Shown here: piece by piece, positions 30,766-42,354 of the stretch
Numbering within the stretch: position 1 is the first letter of the stretch
Layout of the letters: each line of letters opens with the position of its first letter
Made by a program: the position numbers and the translations under genes
Assembly (NCBI GenBank): GCA_009192285.1
Contig: WBVU01000008.1
Span: 1,746,370 to 1,810,369 of the forward strand
Source of the DNA: Morchella semilibera
Taxonomy: Eukaryota > Ascomycota > Pezizomycetes > Pezizales > Morchellaceae
Length of the DNA: 64,000 nucleotides
Direction of reading: 5' to 3'
Notes under the pieces: generated by a model
What the model was told of the DNA's origin: nothing
Databases searched by the model: none
The model's input: only the letters and a program-made list of their open reading frames with translations

Positions 30766-32268
30766 TTACTCCTGAACCAGCAAATCCGTCGATGAATTAG
30801 TTGAATCCTGGTACACAATCCTATACTGATTGACCGCCGGGCTCATTGCACTTATTGCCCCGTTATCCAATGTTGTGTCTGAAACTAGAGTTGTCGGGCC
30901 GATCCAAGTCGTATTCTTCCATGCCCACGTCGCTATCGAACTTGGTGAATCGACGGGGTGGTAGAATACGCGCATTTGCCAGTCGGACGTGTCGCCCCAA
31001 GAAACAGCTGCTATGCTGCCTACCGTGGCAGCTATTTTCCTATCAACCCCAAAACCGGCTAAGTGGAAATGTCAGTACATGTCGCATATCATTTCAGTAT
31101 CAATTGAGGGGCCTTACTTTCTCCCCATCCTGTTACATCAGGCCACCCATACGATATCTCACGAATAATTTTGGTAGTAGAATTCGACTGGTAGTACACT
31201 CTGATATTATCATCTGGGTAATACAGCGCTGCCAGGCCCGTTCCCGTGAGGCCGACAGGCAGAGACTGTGAGATTGCCCAAGCCCCGTTTTTCCAGGTAT
31301 ACTCTTGGATCACTCCACCAGAGACCTGAAAATACAGTCGGATCTCAAGGGAACTACCGTACTTTATCGCAGCCAGCCTACTACTATCGACCGCACGTAT
31401 ACCCTGTGATGACAGAGATCCAGCAGACCATTTAGTGCTTTCGTATTGATGTTCCATAATCTCATTATCGGAATTAAGATAGTAGAGTCGGATCTATATA
31501 TTCTCTCACGCGGAGGATCAGCAAAACGGTGGTTTTAAAATTTAACAACGCCTCTAAAACCACATACCGAAGCACCATCATCCCAACTGACAGTCGCCAA
31601 CGGCGTCCCGTTTTTCGCTCCAGTAAGCTCTGGTATGATGCTAGGCCCACCTGTAATTCTCTCTCCGGTTTGAATTTTATAGAATAAACTTCCGTTAACT
31701 GTTTGGTAGAAATATTGCATTGAGTCCCCGGACTTCACTGCCGCAAAGTCGGACCCATCGGATATTGTGTCACCCAACACCGTTGCTGAAGGTGAGTCTG
31801 CTGATGACGTGCTTGTTGCTGTTGGTGATGAGGAGGAGGAGGAGGAGGATCTATTCATGTCAGTATCGATATCTAGACGTCATTAAGGGTGGATGTGCCT
31901 GCCTACCCTGACCCTAATGATGAATCCGCTGACGACGTGGATGATCCGCTCGAGTTATTCTTCGTCACAACCACCGCAACCACCACCACAACAACTATAA
32001 CCACCAATGCCAATATCCCGAAGAGTATCCAAAACACTTTTTTCCGCATCCCGCAAATTGTCCCCGCCTTCCTACCCCCCTCAGTTACTCCCTCCGCTAC
32101 TTCTCCATATGCTGGTGCTGGGTACTCCAAATGCTGTTGAGGTACCACCTCCGGTGCATTTTCGCCGGCGACGTAGTGAATCTTCTGATTGACACTTGAT
32201 GATCGACCAAGACCGGACTTTCTCGTGTCAACCTCCATCCCCTCTTCAGCTGGGGTGTATGCCGACAT
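30766..32268 (-). CDS. Membrane-anchored fucose-lectin-like beta-propeller, 437 aa
   Basis: Likely carbohydrate-binding surface protein. Four exons: 32268-31907, 31850-31568, 31493-31118, 31058-30766, all in phase. Residues 1-75 are a soluble, probably cytosolic tail (MSAYTPAEEGMEVDTRKSGL). Residues 76-101 are one long Val-rich membrane helix (FWILFGILALVVIVVVVVVA). A Ser/Gly/Thr spacer follows, then about 300 residues of repeated blades: DFAAVKSGDSMQYFYQTVNG, IRLYYLNSDNEIMEHQYE, EIRLYFQVSGGVIQEYTW, NIRVYYQSNSTTKIIREISY, QMRVFYHPVDSPSSIATWAW and QYRIVYQDSTNSSTDLLVQE. The I/M-R-x-Y-Y/F pattern with a following I-x-E and W is that of the Aleuria aurantia fucose lectin family. Arg, Glu and Trp sugar-contact positions are kept in several blades. 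Topology should be type II, with the lectin outside. The tail after the sixth blade stops at once. Confidence 0.88.
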
Positions 32269-35200
32269 CGATGTTATCGTGGGGTAGGTGAACCGTAAGA
32301 AAAATACCTAGAGGAGGGACGTACGGGTCTATTGTTGCTTTATGGATTGGCGAGTGGTACGGCCGCAGTTGGTTTGATAAATATAAGGCGGTGGCCAGCG
32401 TGCATTAATATAATATATGGCGACTTTTCACCGGGGTTAACTAGCTGACTAGGTAGCGGCCGGCATCAAAAGACTAGAGAGAAGGGGAATATTGGGAGAA
32501 ACGTGGTACGAGCGAGGGACTATGGAGCCGGCGCCCCTATCATGCCATGTCCTTTATCCTTGCTGGCCTATTGCACGTTGCCCTCAAGGCACACCGTTGC
32601 TCCTGCTATGTATGGAAACTATTTATGATGTAGTGGGTAGCGATCAGCATATTTGTTTGAGGATCAATACGAAGTATGTGGGTGGTGAAGCCTGGAGCCC
32701 CCGTATACCGGATGAATTTCCTATCCAATGACAGCTACATAGCTACTCCCAACAGAAAACCCTTCATCGCAATTGGAGATACATTTTATTCTAATTTCAA
32801 TGATTATACCCCAACTCCCATCTCAGATTTTATAAGTTTCTTTTTTTTGTACCTGGTAATTTATTAGCAGGGGCGCTTATCAAGTTTCATGAGAACATGA
32901 GATTCTGATACATACTTGACTTATTAATCCAACATTTTTACTACGCTAGAGTAGTAGTAGTCTTGCTTCAGGTAAATGCAGCCCCATGGACAGCAGAACG
33001 TACCATCCCCAGCCACAATATAGAGCTACATGTAAATAGTTGGTACCTATCTGCAATATGCAGCCCACTGTTTATCTTCACAAGCATTTCCCCATAGGAC
33101 ACTTAACGCCTTTCAAGATGTTGGATATATACTTGTATTGCCTGCTTTTTTCGGACAAGTCAACAGGGATATTTTGGTTTGTAACCTAAAATAAACCTTC
33201 GCTTCGAATGGGCTATGCTCTGAGTGTGAGGCCTTTCCCTACATGCATAAGTCACCAATTAGAGTGCGTAGCTGTCTATTCTAACTGCCCCTGACAAATC
33301 TGTCAGGCAACTAATATATTACACTATTAGCTCTAAATAACAAAGCATGAATCTATACCTAGAACCCTGCATTTAAGGGGTTAAAAGGCAGTTGAGGCTC
33401 TGCCTTTCCATAACGAACTATATCGAGGGATTTCTGACATTGGAAAGCTTTGATTTCTGCAGCTAATAGCAGGGTAGCAGAATCGGAGTGCTTTTTCGGG
33501 GGCTTGCAGGGTACTTAGCTGCCGACGTAGCCGTTGGCGCCTTGTTGAGCTTAACTTTGGGGAAATGAGATGTGATCACAATTAACTGTTTTCGGTTGCT
33601 ACGTGGGGGTGATGATCTGGTGTTACATCGCGCAAGTTTTCATCATACTTAAGTACTTCCAATTTCTAAATTATAAAGCGTGTTAAATAATAAAGTTTTC
33701 CAAGAAACAGGATGTAACAGCACGTACATGTACGTGGGGTCTACAGCTACATATTTGTAAGTATGTAAGATAAAATATGAACATCAATTTTCAGCCAGCC
33801 GATACATGTAGGTACATGTACATGTAGGCTTCAATTAAGCCCCCAGTCACTACACTGGCTAGATGTAGTTACATGTACTCTTTGATAATACGTCAGAAGC
33901 TAGCATGTGCATGCTAACCTTCAAAATATAATACCTGTAACTTAGAGAAAGGGCAACTACTGCACAAATCGCACAAAACACTGGAGCCTGCTTTTAATTC
34001 TCCCAACCCTGCCCTGCCACATGAATCCACGGCTCAATATGTACTAGCTGTCGAGGAGTTAATTAATTCGGTGACACAATTAATCTAACGAATGTATATT
34101 CTAACCATTCCCGTATGACAGAGCAACTCGATTACATTACCGAGTTTGCGAAAAGGAGTCATATGAGTCTTATCTCGCATAAATACATATAGTCCATATA
34201 CATGTGTATCCGATACATCCATATCCACGGTCAAAAACCTGCAATCTACCTGTATGCATATATATGTATATATCTACTCTAGCAGTGTGCTTCTACCCCA
34301 TAGTCCTAACTCTCCATATATTAGGCTGAATGAGGCTGGGCAAAATAATGATTTCCATTGTTATCACTATAGCCGTTAGACCGAGTTCTGACTACGTGAT
34401 AGTAGACGAACATTACAAGCCAAGAAAAGAATGGAAAAAACTAATGAGCACGATCAAAGAAAATAATAAGAAAACCCGATCATGTTATATACTTGTAGTA
34501 TACCACAAATATATGATTGGGCTGATGATCTAAAGACGGCGCTTACTTTTATATAGTAACCCCGAGATATAGAGATATAGGAAGTAAACCCTAAGTCGAT
34601 CCTAGCCCGGCAGCAGATTCACGGTTCGCAGATGATGTTACCGGAGTTATTTTTTCCATTTGATCAATTAATGTTCGGACTATAACTACTCTAATTTCCA
34701 CATGTCTTTAGTATACTCCGCGACGCTTAATAGAATGAACGCTTTCTAGAACCACCATTACCGTTTCATAAGCCGAGTGATATCCCGTGAACCAATTCCA
34801 ATCGCACCCCCGCCGACCGCGAATGATACAAGTATATATGGTACATAATATATGATTAAGGGGATTATAGTAGTGATTTTTGAGGTGATTTTTTCGTCAT
34901 GTATACTGGTAGGAAGCTATAAGCAGGCGTACAGAACTATCGAGCAATAATGGCTCTCTATTAGCACTACATGTAGATAATCCCCCTATTTTCAATATAT
35001 AATATTTCACCGCCCACATATACATGCATCCATGGATCAATAAATCCGCTCAGTTGTAGATACAGACATGTAATACATGGGTGGTCGCACAGCGCTATTA
35101 TACTGTACATACAACGTACTCGTACATACGGTTACATGTAACACTAGTAGCATTTGTGATTGAAATTACAGGGGTATTATTTCCTGCTTACCCAAAAAGT

Positions 35201-38200
35201 TTGTACCAGTCCCTTTTTTTGTCCGGTTGCTACGCCCGGTTGCTATGCCAAAAACTCCGGATTCTCCACCACCAAAAAATGTTCGGCGGGGTTATTTACT
35301 GCTCTAGACCCTACTGTGGAACGCAACATTCCATCCCAATTCCAAAGCTTATCTGTCACAACCGCAACCACAATCACAACCACAGTATGGGCTGGGAACG
35401 AGACTAGTAGCATGCCTTAAGACTAAATGTAGTATACGTTTCAAATTTCGTCGGGTGCTCTTGATTTCACACAACAAATCATGTACCCCGGGGGCCCTTA
35501 AAGTGATGCAACGAGCTCAATATTCTGGTGTCGCGACCACCATCAAAGCTATGCTCAGTCAATTTTTTCCATTAGTATTTCCATTTACTAATATTATATA
35601 GCTCCGCCTAATGCAATTCAACATATATAAATTACTTCCCAACTTTTGGGCATGGTGGCCAGTAGCTGCGAAATTAGTGGTTTTTGTCGCCATTACATCA
35701 CTTTGAGGACCCGGGGTACATACACCTCTGTACGTTTACTCCATAGATGTAACGTATTGACCATCATAGCCTTTCAAAAATCTATCAAAATACTAAACCT
35801 TGACCTCATGTATTTCCTACATCTTTTTTTCATCCATGATCCCCAGTTAGTCAGCCAAAATTCCCTAGCTAATGCGTTTGGTCGCCATCGTTTCCGTATC
35901 TCCTCTATTCTATGGTCTACAGCTAGTCGGCCTATTTTAGGACAGATATCCTGCGCGCTAAGCAGAGTCAGCTTCACTGGAATATTGTTTTGATAGCCAA
36001 ATCCTATCTAGAATGCAAATTATTTACCTAAGAATAACAATCCCACCTATAGAGATATATAGTATCTTACTGAGCAAGCAAAGAATGATATAGCGGCCAA
36101 CAAGAAAGTTCCAGTTCTTCATTGTCAATCCTATAGACAGCTATAGTTATATTTATTAGTGTCTTTAAACTACTTCTATCCAGATTTAGGAGCCTAGACA
36201 GCCCTTACCACCTCAACCCTTTTTTTATGGGTCCGGGTACCCGCTACCACCTTAACCTTTATCAACTGGCTTTGAACGACATCCCCAAGACTGTGCGGCC
36301 TATTTATCGAATTATCGATCGAAGAAAACATCGCCGTTAATAGTACAACTGTACCCGGGGATACTCCATCTCCTTTATACATGCTCAATCATTTCCCGCC
36401 AGTTGTAAAGTAAGCACTTAATTTCAGTCTTTATGCTGTGCTATACTATATATATAAAAACTTCCCCTTGGGCATGAGTAAAAATAAGGTCTGTAAAGAA
36501 TCGGGGGAAGACTATACATAATCCGCCTGAAGGCCGCCCACTTTCCATATCTGTTGTTACATGTATCTACGCGCCCCCGTAGTCAGCCAACGTAAAAGTA
36601 CATGTATGTTGCATAAGAACTTTTTTCTTCATAGAGTATCACTCGATTCTTATCATTCTTTGTCTTTTGTAATTATTCGACTCTTGTTTTTTGAGGAAGT
36701 AGTAGACAGTACATTTGATTACTCGACTGCTCACATGGCTTTTGGCACGCCTCTGGTTCCCATTCTATCAAGTATAGCATGTCTTCTAGCTTGACTACAT
36801 GTACATGTATGTACATGTATGACATGTGTGCTGGACAAGGCTCCTAGATTATATAAGTACATGTACATAAGATGTACGTATTGGGTATGTAGTTAGCTTT
36901 TAAACATACATGTATACATATGTACGTAATAAATATATTATATAACTGTGCATTTCGTATTCCTCGAAAGTTAAAAACAAACATTGTCAATAGGCTGCCC
37001 CGCCATTTCCCTTATTATTTAACCGCCATAAAACTACATGTATCAACTCTTCCTCAGTTACCTCATATATATCACCTTACTGGACAGTAGCTTATCAAAT
37101 TATATATGATAATTCTAAGCCTGGCTATAACTATATCCCTTTCCTGGAAAGATCCACCCCAGTGCCTCCAGTCCATCCGCGCTCAACTCCTGGATCAACC
37201 CCTTGACCACTGAAATAACGCTTCCTGTCAGTGAGTGGCCATGTTCCAGATCGCCACAGCAAACGACAAGAAGATTTTTGGTATCATGATCGGTGATATG
37301 TTGAGGGGTTGCATGTCGTATAGTCAATGTTATATTAATCAAGAGGTCGATATTGCCACGAATCTGGGGGAATTAGTAATTCTAGATATTTCTAGTGTGC
37401 TAGGAATTAGTATATGTCTATCCCTAGGCTATCAGCAAATTTTGACCCTAGAAAAAGGCAATAGTGCTTCCTTAGCAGATCCTGTTATAATCAATTGCTC
37501 CCCTTATCAGGTGATTGATTTCTCATACGAACTATGACCGGACCCTAGGTCTATTGAAAGGGTACGTCAGCTCGATAGCTTAAGAGTAAGAGAGCAGTGG
37601 TATGTCTCGACTAGTTTAATAATTGTCAAGACCTTCCACGTAGATACCCTCTTCCCTTTTATCCTGCTGATCAGAACGTGGTAATGAATCAATAATATTC
37701 ATCAACAACACCCAATCATTTCACAACACAAGTCGCCATAGCCTTAGGGCTGCATACGAGTATGATGTAAACAAAAAAAAAATTCACAACACAGTGCAGA
37801 TCTCGGAATCCGAGTGATAGTCTATGAGGTATGACTCAGTCTTAATGAATGACGCGAGGTGGGAAACTGGATTGGTGCATATTAGGATCACCGGGGCCAC
37901 ATAAACCTAATGAATTCTCCACTCAAAGTTCGCAATATTTATTATAGGGCCTACAAACTATGAGCGAACAGAAGGAAACGCCATGTCCAATTTTCACCCA
38001 CATAGCAGCGTGTTCGTATCTTATCTGCACTTGATTACCCCGAGCGCACGCAACCCACTCGCAAGAGAAAAGAATTACAAGACTGGACTGTGCCCATAAA
38101 ATTTGAACACATCAACGAGATATGATGGAATTATCTAACGCATGTACTTTATGAATGAGGGGAACCAAATAATCAAAACAAAAAAAAAAAAAGCACCTCC

Positions 38201-38255
38201 AGCCTTCACTAATTTTACCCTTAATTACCGCCAGTGATGATCCGTCGATACACAC
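32269..38255. other. Long intergenic region with TACATGTA clusters
   Basis: About 6 kb with no gene I can support. TACATGTA-type palindromes are dense at 33720-33880, 34970-35140 and 36555-36930. Two short minus-strand frames (35774-35977 and 37115-37342) read more like protein than their surroundings, but no family is recognised; they may be gene or transposon remains. Confidence 0.55.
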
Positions 38256-39080
38256 CTACAAGAAGAAAGCGGCCAACGCCATCACCCCCGCTGCTACAGC
38301 GTTGACACCCACGATCGCAGCTCCACCAGTAAACATTGGTGATGACGGTGTTGCGTATGGCGTGGTCACGTTCATGGTGCGTGTATAAGACGGGGTCATA
38401 GTCATGCTGGTGTGATAAGTGCAGTTATAACATGGAGTGTGAGCCGGGATGTGTGTCATTGTCGAGTAAGACGGAGTCGGGCTCACGTAGCTTGGCGATA
38501 CGGTTGGGTAAACGGTTGGGTAAACAGTAGGGCAGTAAGTCAGTGTCAAAGTGGTTGGTTGTGGTCCACAGTGCTTGCAAACCGTCACAGTAGTTGTGAA
38601 ATCCTTTGGGATATAGGTTGTTGGGCGGTACGTCGGGCAAGCTGTTGCGCAGTACTCTGTGACAGTGTATGTAGTATGGCACATTCCAGTCTTACAGACA
38701 GCATCATAGACGGTGGTGTAGCATGCACTGTAGGGCAATTGTGTGTAACTGTATGGACGAGTGTGGTTTACAGACACGGTATACGGGACGCTGGTAGTGT
38801 ATGCAACACTAGTAGTGTACGGAATACTGGTGGGGTAGTAAGTTGGTACTGGGGTTGGATAGTAGGCAGTTTTAGTAGCCTCAATGATGACAGTTTTACC
38901 ATCCAGAGTAACGGTTTTGGCAGGTGCAGTAACTGTACGGGGGGGTGCATACGGGAGCCCGTAACCATAGTCGTAGTCATCTTCGCTATAAGGGTAACCC
39001 ACTTCGGGGTCCGCAGCAGTAGCAGTGACGGTGATAGCGGCAGTTAGCACCGTGAGGAGGGTAATGATTGAGGTGCGCAT
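38256..39080 (-). CDS. GPI-type Tyr/Thr/Pro-rich cell-wall protein, 274 aa
   Basis: Single exon from the ATG at 39080. Residues 1-22 are a signal peptide (MRTSIITLLTVLTAAITVTA). A short acidic Asp/Tyr stretch follows (DDYDYGYGLPY), then long repeats rich in Thr, Tyr, Pro and Ser (YYPTSIPYTTSVAYTTSVPY; YCPTVYPTVYPTVSPSYVSP). Eleven or so Cys are spread through the middle, in pairs such as CYTTVYDAVCKTGMC and CKHCGPQ. The C-terminus (MFTGGAAIVGVNAVAAGVMA then LAAFFL) is a classic hydrophobic GPI-attachment tail after a small-residue omega site. The composition points to a heavily O-glycosylated wall or surface protein; no enzymatic domain. It resembles unnamed ascomycete wall proteins with TVT...TVC motifs. 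The 211-codon frame on the other strand is caused by its repetitive codons. Confidence 0.85.
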   Translation of the reverse strand: MRTSIITLLTVLTAAITVTATAADPEVGYPYSEDDYDYGYGLPYAPPRTVTAPAKTVTLDGKTVIIEATKTAYYPTPVPTYYPTSIPYTTSVAYTTSVPYTVSVNHTRPYSYTQLPYSACYTTVYDAVCKTGMCHTTYTVTEYCATACPTYRPTTYIPKDFTTTVTVCKHCGPQPTTLTLTYCPTVYPTVYPTVSPSYVSPTPSYSTMTHIPAHTPCYNCTYHTSMTMTPSYTRTMNVTTPYATPSSPMFTGGAAIVGVNAVAAGVMALAAFFL

Positions 39081-42000
39081 TTTGAATAGAATAGAGGATA
39101 CGCTCAGGAGAAATCAGCGAGTGTAGTTATTGCAGAGCAAAGGTAATGAGTGTCTATGAAGAAAAACTAAAAGGGAATGCAATTGACACTGCCTGTGCGA
39201 TAGGGATGAATGGAAATCAAAACAGAGGACCTGAGGAAGAGCACGACATTTATGGAGTTCTGAAAACCATGGTGTGTTTTGTTTTCATTCGGTATGTTTT
39301 CCCAGAGTAGTAAGGGAAGCCTGTGACAAATCTATACAAAGAATGTGAATTCTCCCATGAAACTTGGTGATCATCGTCCGTCATGCAAGGAGCAATCCTC
39401 GCAAACTCGTGCCTTGCAGAATATTAAGGGACTCCGGCTCCTAGGGCCGCACAAGATCACACTAAATGAATTGCTCAAAAGGCATTTCAAATATGCCCAT
39501 GGGGCTTCCACAAGTCTTATAAGGAAAGGCTTTGCATGCACTGTAAATATTGAAAGACTATATATATTAGTATGTACATGATACATGTACCACCCGCGTA
39601 CGCGTTAATTAGCAGAGGATACATACAAGTTCTTGCCTCGATTCAAAATTCCGATATATTGCATATATGTAGTGACAGGAGTGGAATGTTTTAAATGTAA
39701 TTGGTACCGAGTTCTCCTTCGATAAATGGCTGGGTGTCTCCATCTAATTAATACTTTGGCATTCTGTGTGAACACCTAATCCCGAGTGCAAGTAAGTCAT
39801 TAGCCTAGGGTTAGGGTTGTAACCAAATACGCAACCGGTTTAGTGCCAAACCCCTACTAAGTTACATCATCCAGCATCGATCATGAATACTCACTCACAT
39901 TCTTTTCGGAACTAGCATCTAGAACCGGCCGTATATACGTCTTCTTATAACCGGAATCCCATACATCGCGGTGAATGTCGACGGTTCAGCTTCGTGAGTT
40001 GTCAACGCACGTACGTACGTACTCTACATATGTTTAGTGACACGCATTATAAACATAGACCGGCCATGCGCCAGCTAGTTCAATTGATCAATTGATCGAT
40101 ATGATCTTGTCGAAGCCGTATAGCCAAATCTTTCGATATAGGGAATCCCATGATACGGTAAATTTATTAGAAGTAACAGTATCTAGGTTTAAAGCACTGA
40201 GGTTTGCGATATCCACACCGTGCCATTGGGTCCCCATTTTTTCCGCGCCAGCTTGATTAAAGACAAGAGACTGGAGAAGAGTTTTTCGAGTTTACTGATT
40301 AGTTATCGTGACATCCAGTAACTCAAACCTCATAATACTTGTCACAGTGCAAAATATGACTCCAGCCAGAAAATCCTTTTTCGTGGCCGGTCATGGGTTT
40401 AGTTACTAGATTTGCTTTTTGTCGACAAGTGCTTATCTTAATCTTATACCCGTCAACTCAACAACTTGAGTTCTTGTGATACATATGTACAGAGATACCG
40501 TAGGTAATGTAACCTGTCACATTCGCTACAGAAGCCCCTAGGCCCTCCATCAGTCACATCCGTTGATCGTGCCATTACATGAGGTTCCGTTATATACAAG
40601 CGTACGGGGGTGAAGTTGGAACGCCCAAGACGCTCAGCCATAGCAGTTATGGTGTAAAGTCACGCTAACTGATACCTTGGCCGTTCTAACTTCGTGTCCT
40701 CCAACTCCTTGATACTACGTTATCCCCCTCGCTCTGGGATTATTCCCATCTCCGGAGATAACGCAGATACTAGATTCTAGGGTTTTATCACCGGTACATA
40801 CATACTTAACCAGTGAAACTCCATGCTGGCGAAATCGGCTCACATCCGATACTCGCTGAACGAATGGACTTGCTTCGTTGATTCGCTAAAAATTGGAGCA
40901 CCCGCAACGCCACTACCTATCCCGCAGGAGCGCTTCCGTATACATCTATCCTTTTCCTTGCCAGTGGTCATTTGTGAGGAGTGCTTGAAGATACACTGAT
41001 CTCATCACAATAGAAACCTTAGGCTAACTACCACTTTTGGTCAAAATTACTAGTTGCAGCAAAATTGATGCTTGGCCTAAAATCTCTAATGCCTGAAGTG
41101 CATGCAGTACCAAGAGTGTAAAATACTCTACCCAAAACGTTTGAGGTGCAGCTTATGAACCAATCTGATGAAATAAGCTTACATTTGTTCGCTAGGATGT
41201 CGAATCAACGAACTTTCCGTGCCAAGCCCAGCACCTTCTTCTGAGCCAGTGACAACATGTATGCATATATGGACCGGAATATACTTCTCCCACCTCATCG
41301 AACGGCGGCGCGGTCATAGCTCACAGCCAGCCATATTTTCTCTATTCAAGCCACACTCGGAGTGTTTTGCCCGGGCTCCGAACCCCCTCAAAACTTCGTT
41401 GCCGTGTTATCCGGTAGGAAGGATCGAGAAGGATGATAGCCTGGCCATCGTGCTCTCATGCATCCTTAATCGAAGGAGGGGTTGGGTCATATCTGTCTGA
41501 ATTAGTGAAGTCCACGAGGCTGCAGGAGCTTGAGTATTCTCGCCTTGTAGACCCCCATGTCTTGAGCTATCTCAAGGCTGAGGTTTCAATACGAGGTCTC
41601 GAGCGGGAATGCTTTGTAGACACCTGGTTGATCTATTTTGAAGACACTTGCAATATATTGAGTCAACGTTGGGTAAATTGGACCCATGGATCGATATTAT
41701 ATTCTTTAAAAAGCGGTTTTTTCTCCTCCAGTAAACTTCTCTATCACCCAGTGGGTAAAGCCAGCAAACAAAAGACTGTTTTTCATCGCACATTTGAGTC
41801 ATAATAATTCAAAAATTAATCACTCAGTTGAGTCGATATCAAAAGGCTACGTTTGTATAGCTGTACTAGTAAGGGTTCAATGCCTATTTGACACAGAAGG
41901 TGCGTATAATTCGTCACGATTGATTGATTAATTACCATCTATGACTGCTAGTCAGGGGAAAGTCTAATTAACAGAAATTCTGATACAAATTTTAACGAAT

Positions 42001-42354
42001 AGGAACAATTCAAAACAAAACGAATTAATTATATACTCATCTTCCACTCTCGGCCGATAGCCAACGGCCAAATCCTTGCAAAAAAAAAAGCTTACTTAGC
42101 AAGCAACAAAGATCCTTGCACTCTAGCCGAGGCCGATCTGAGCCCTGTCTCGTCTTAGATCAAGAGACTTTATATCATCATAGCCAAGATAAATACATCG
42201 GGGGCTGCACCAACGACAAAAAAAAAAAAAGAACTGCCCTCAACATTATCTGGAGATACGTCCTGGTACTCTTCTGTTGCCTGTTCGTTCCATTCTCATC
42301 TCTAGAGTCGACACCAGGTACAACTGTGTCGTTCTTTCGCAGTACTTAGCTTAG
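39081..42354. other. Intergenic region upstream of the ABC transporter gene
   Basis: No gene supported. It contains a telomere-like CCTAGGGTTAGGGTT word at about 39807-39821, a GTACGTACGTAC palindrome near 40010-40021, and an A-rich stretch at about 42080-42090. The frames at 41219-41804 show no domain. The first exon and true start of the ABC transporter may lie in the last 450 bases. Confidence 0.5.

Noticed and set aside
35774-35977. Minus-strand frame with protein-like charged composition
   Set aside because: No family recognised, no ATG start and no neighbouring exons; it could be a decayed gene or repeat but is not supportable.
37115-37342. Minus-strand frame with coherent-looking composition (and a plus-strand frame at 37235-37537)
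   Set aside because: No recognisable domain, and the frame upstream is interrupted; too weak to call a gene.
38412-39047. 211-codon open frame on the plus strand
   Set aside because: Antisense to the repetitive Tyr/Thr-rich wall protein; the simple repeated codons keep the opposite strand open.
41219-41804. Two overlapping plus-strand frames upstream of the ABC gene
   Set aside because: No domain, and neither joins in phase to the transporter with convincing splice sites.
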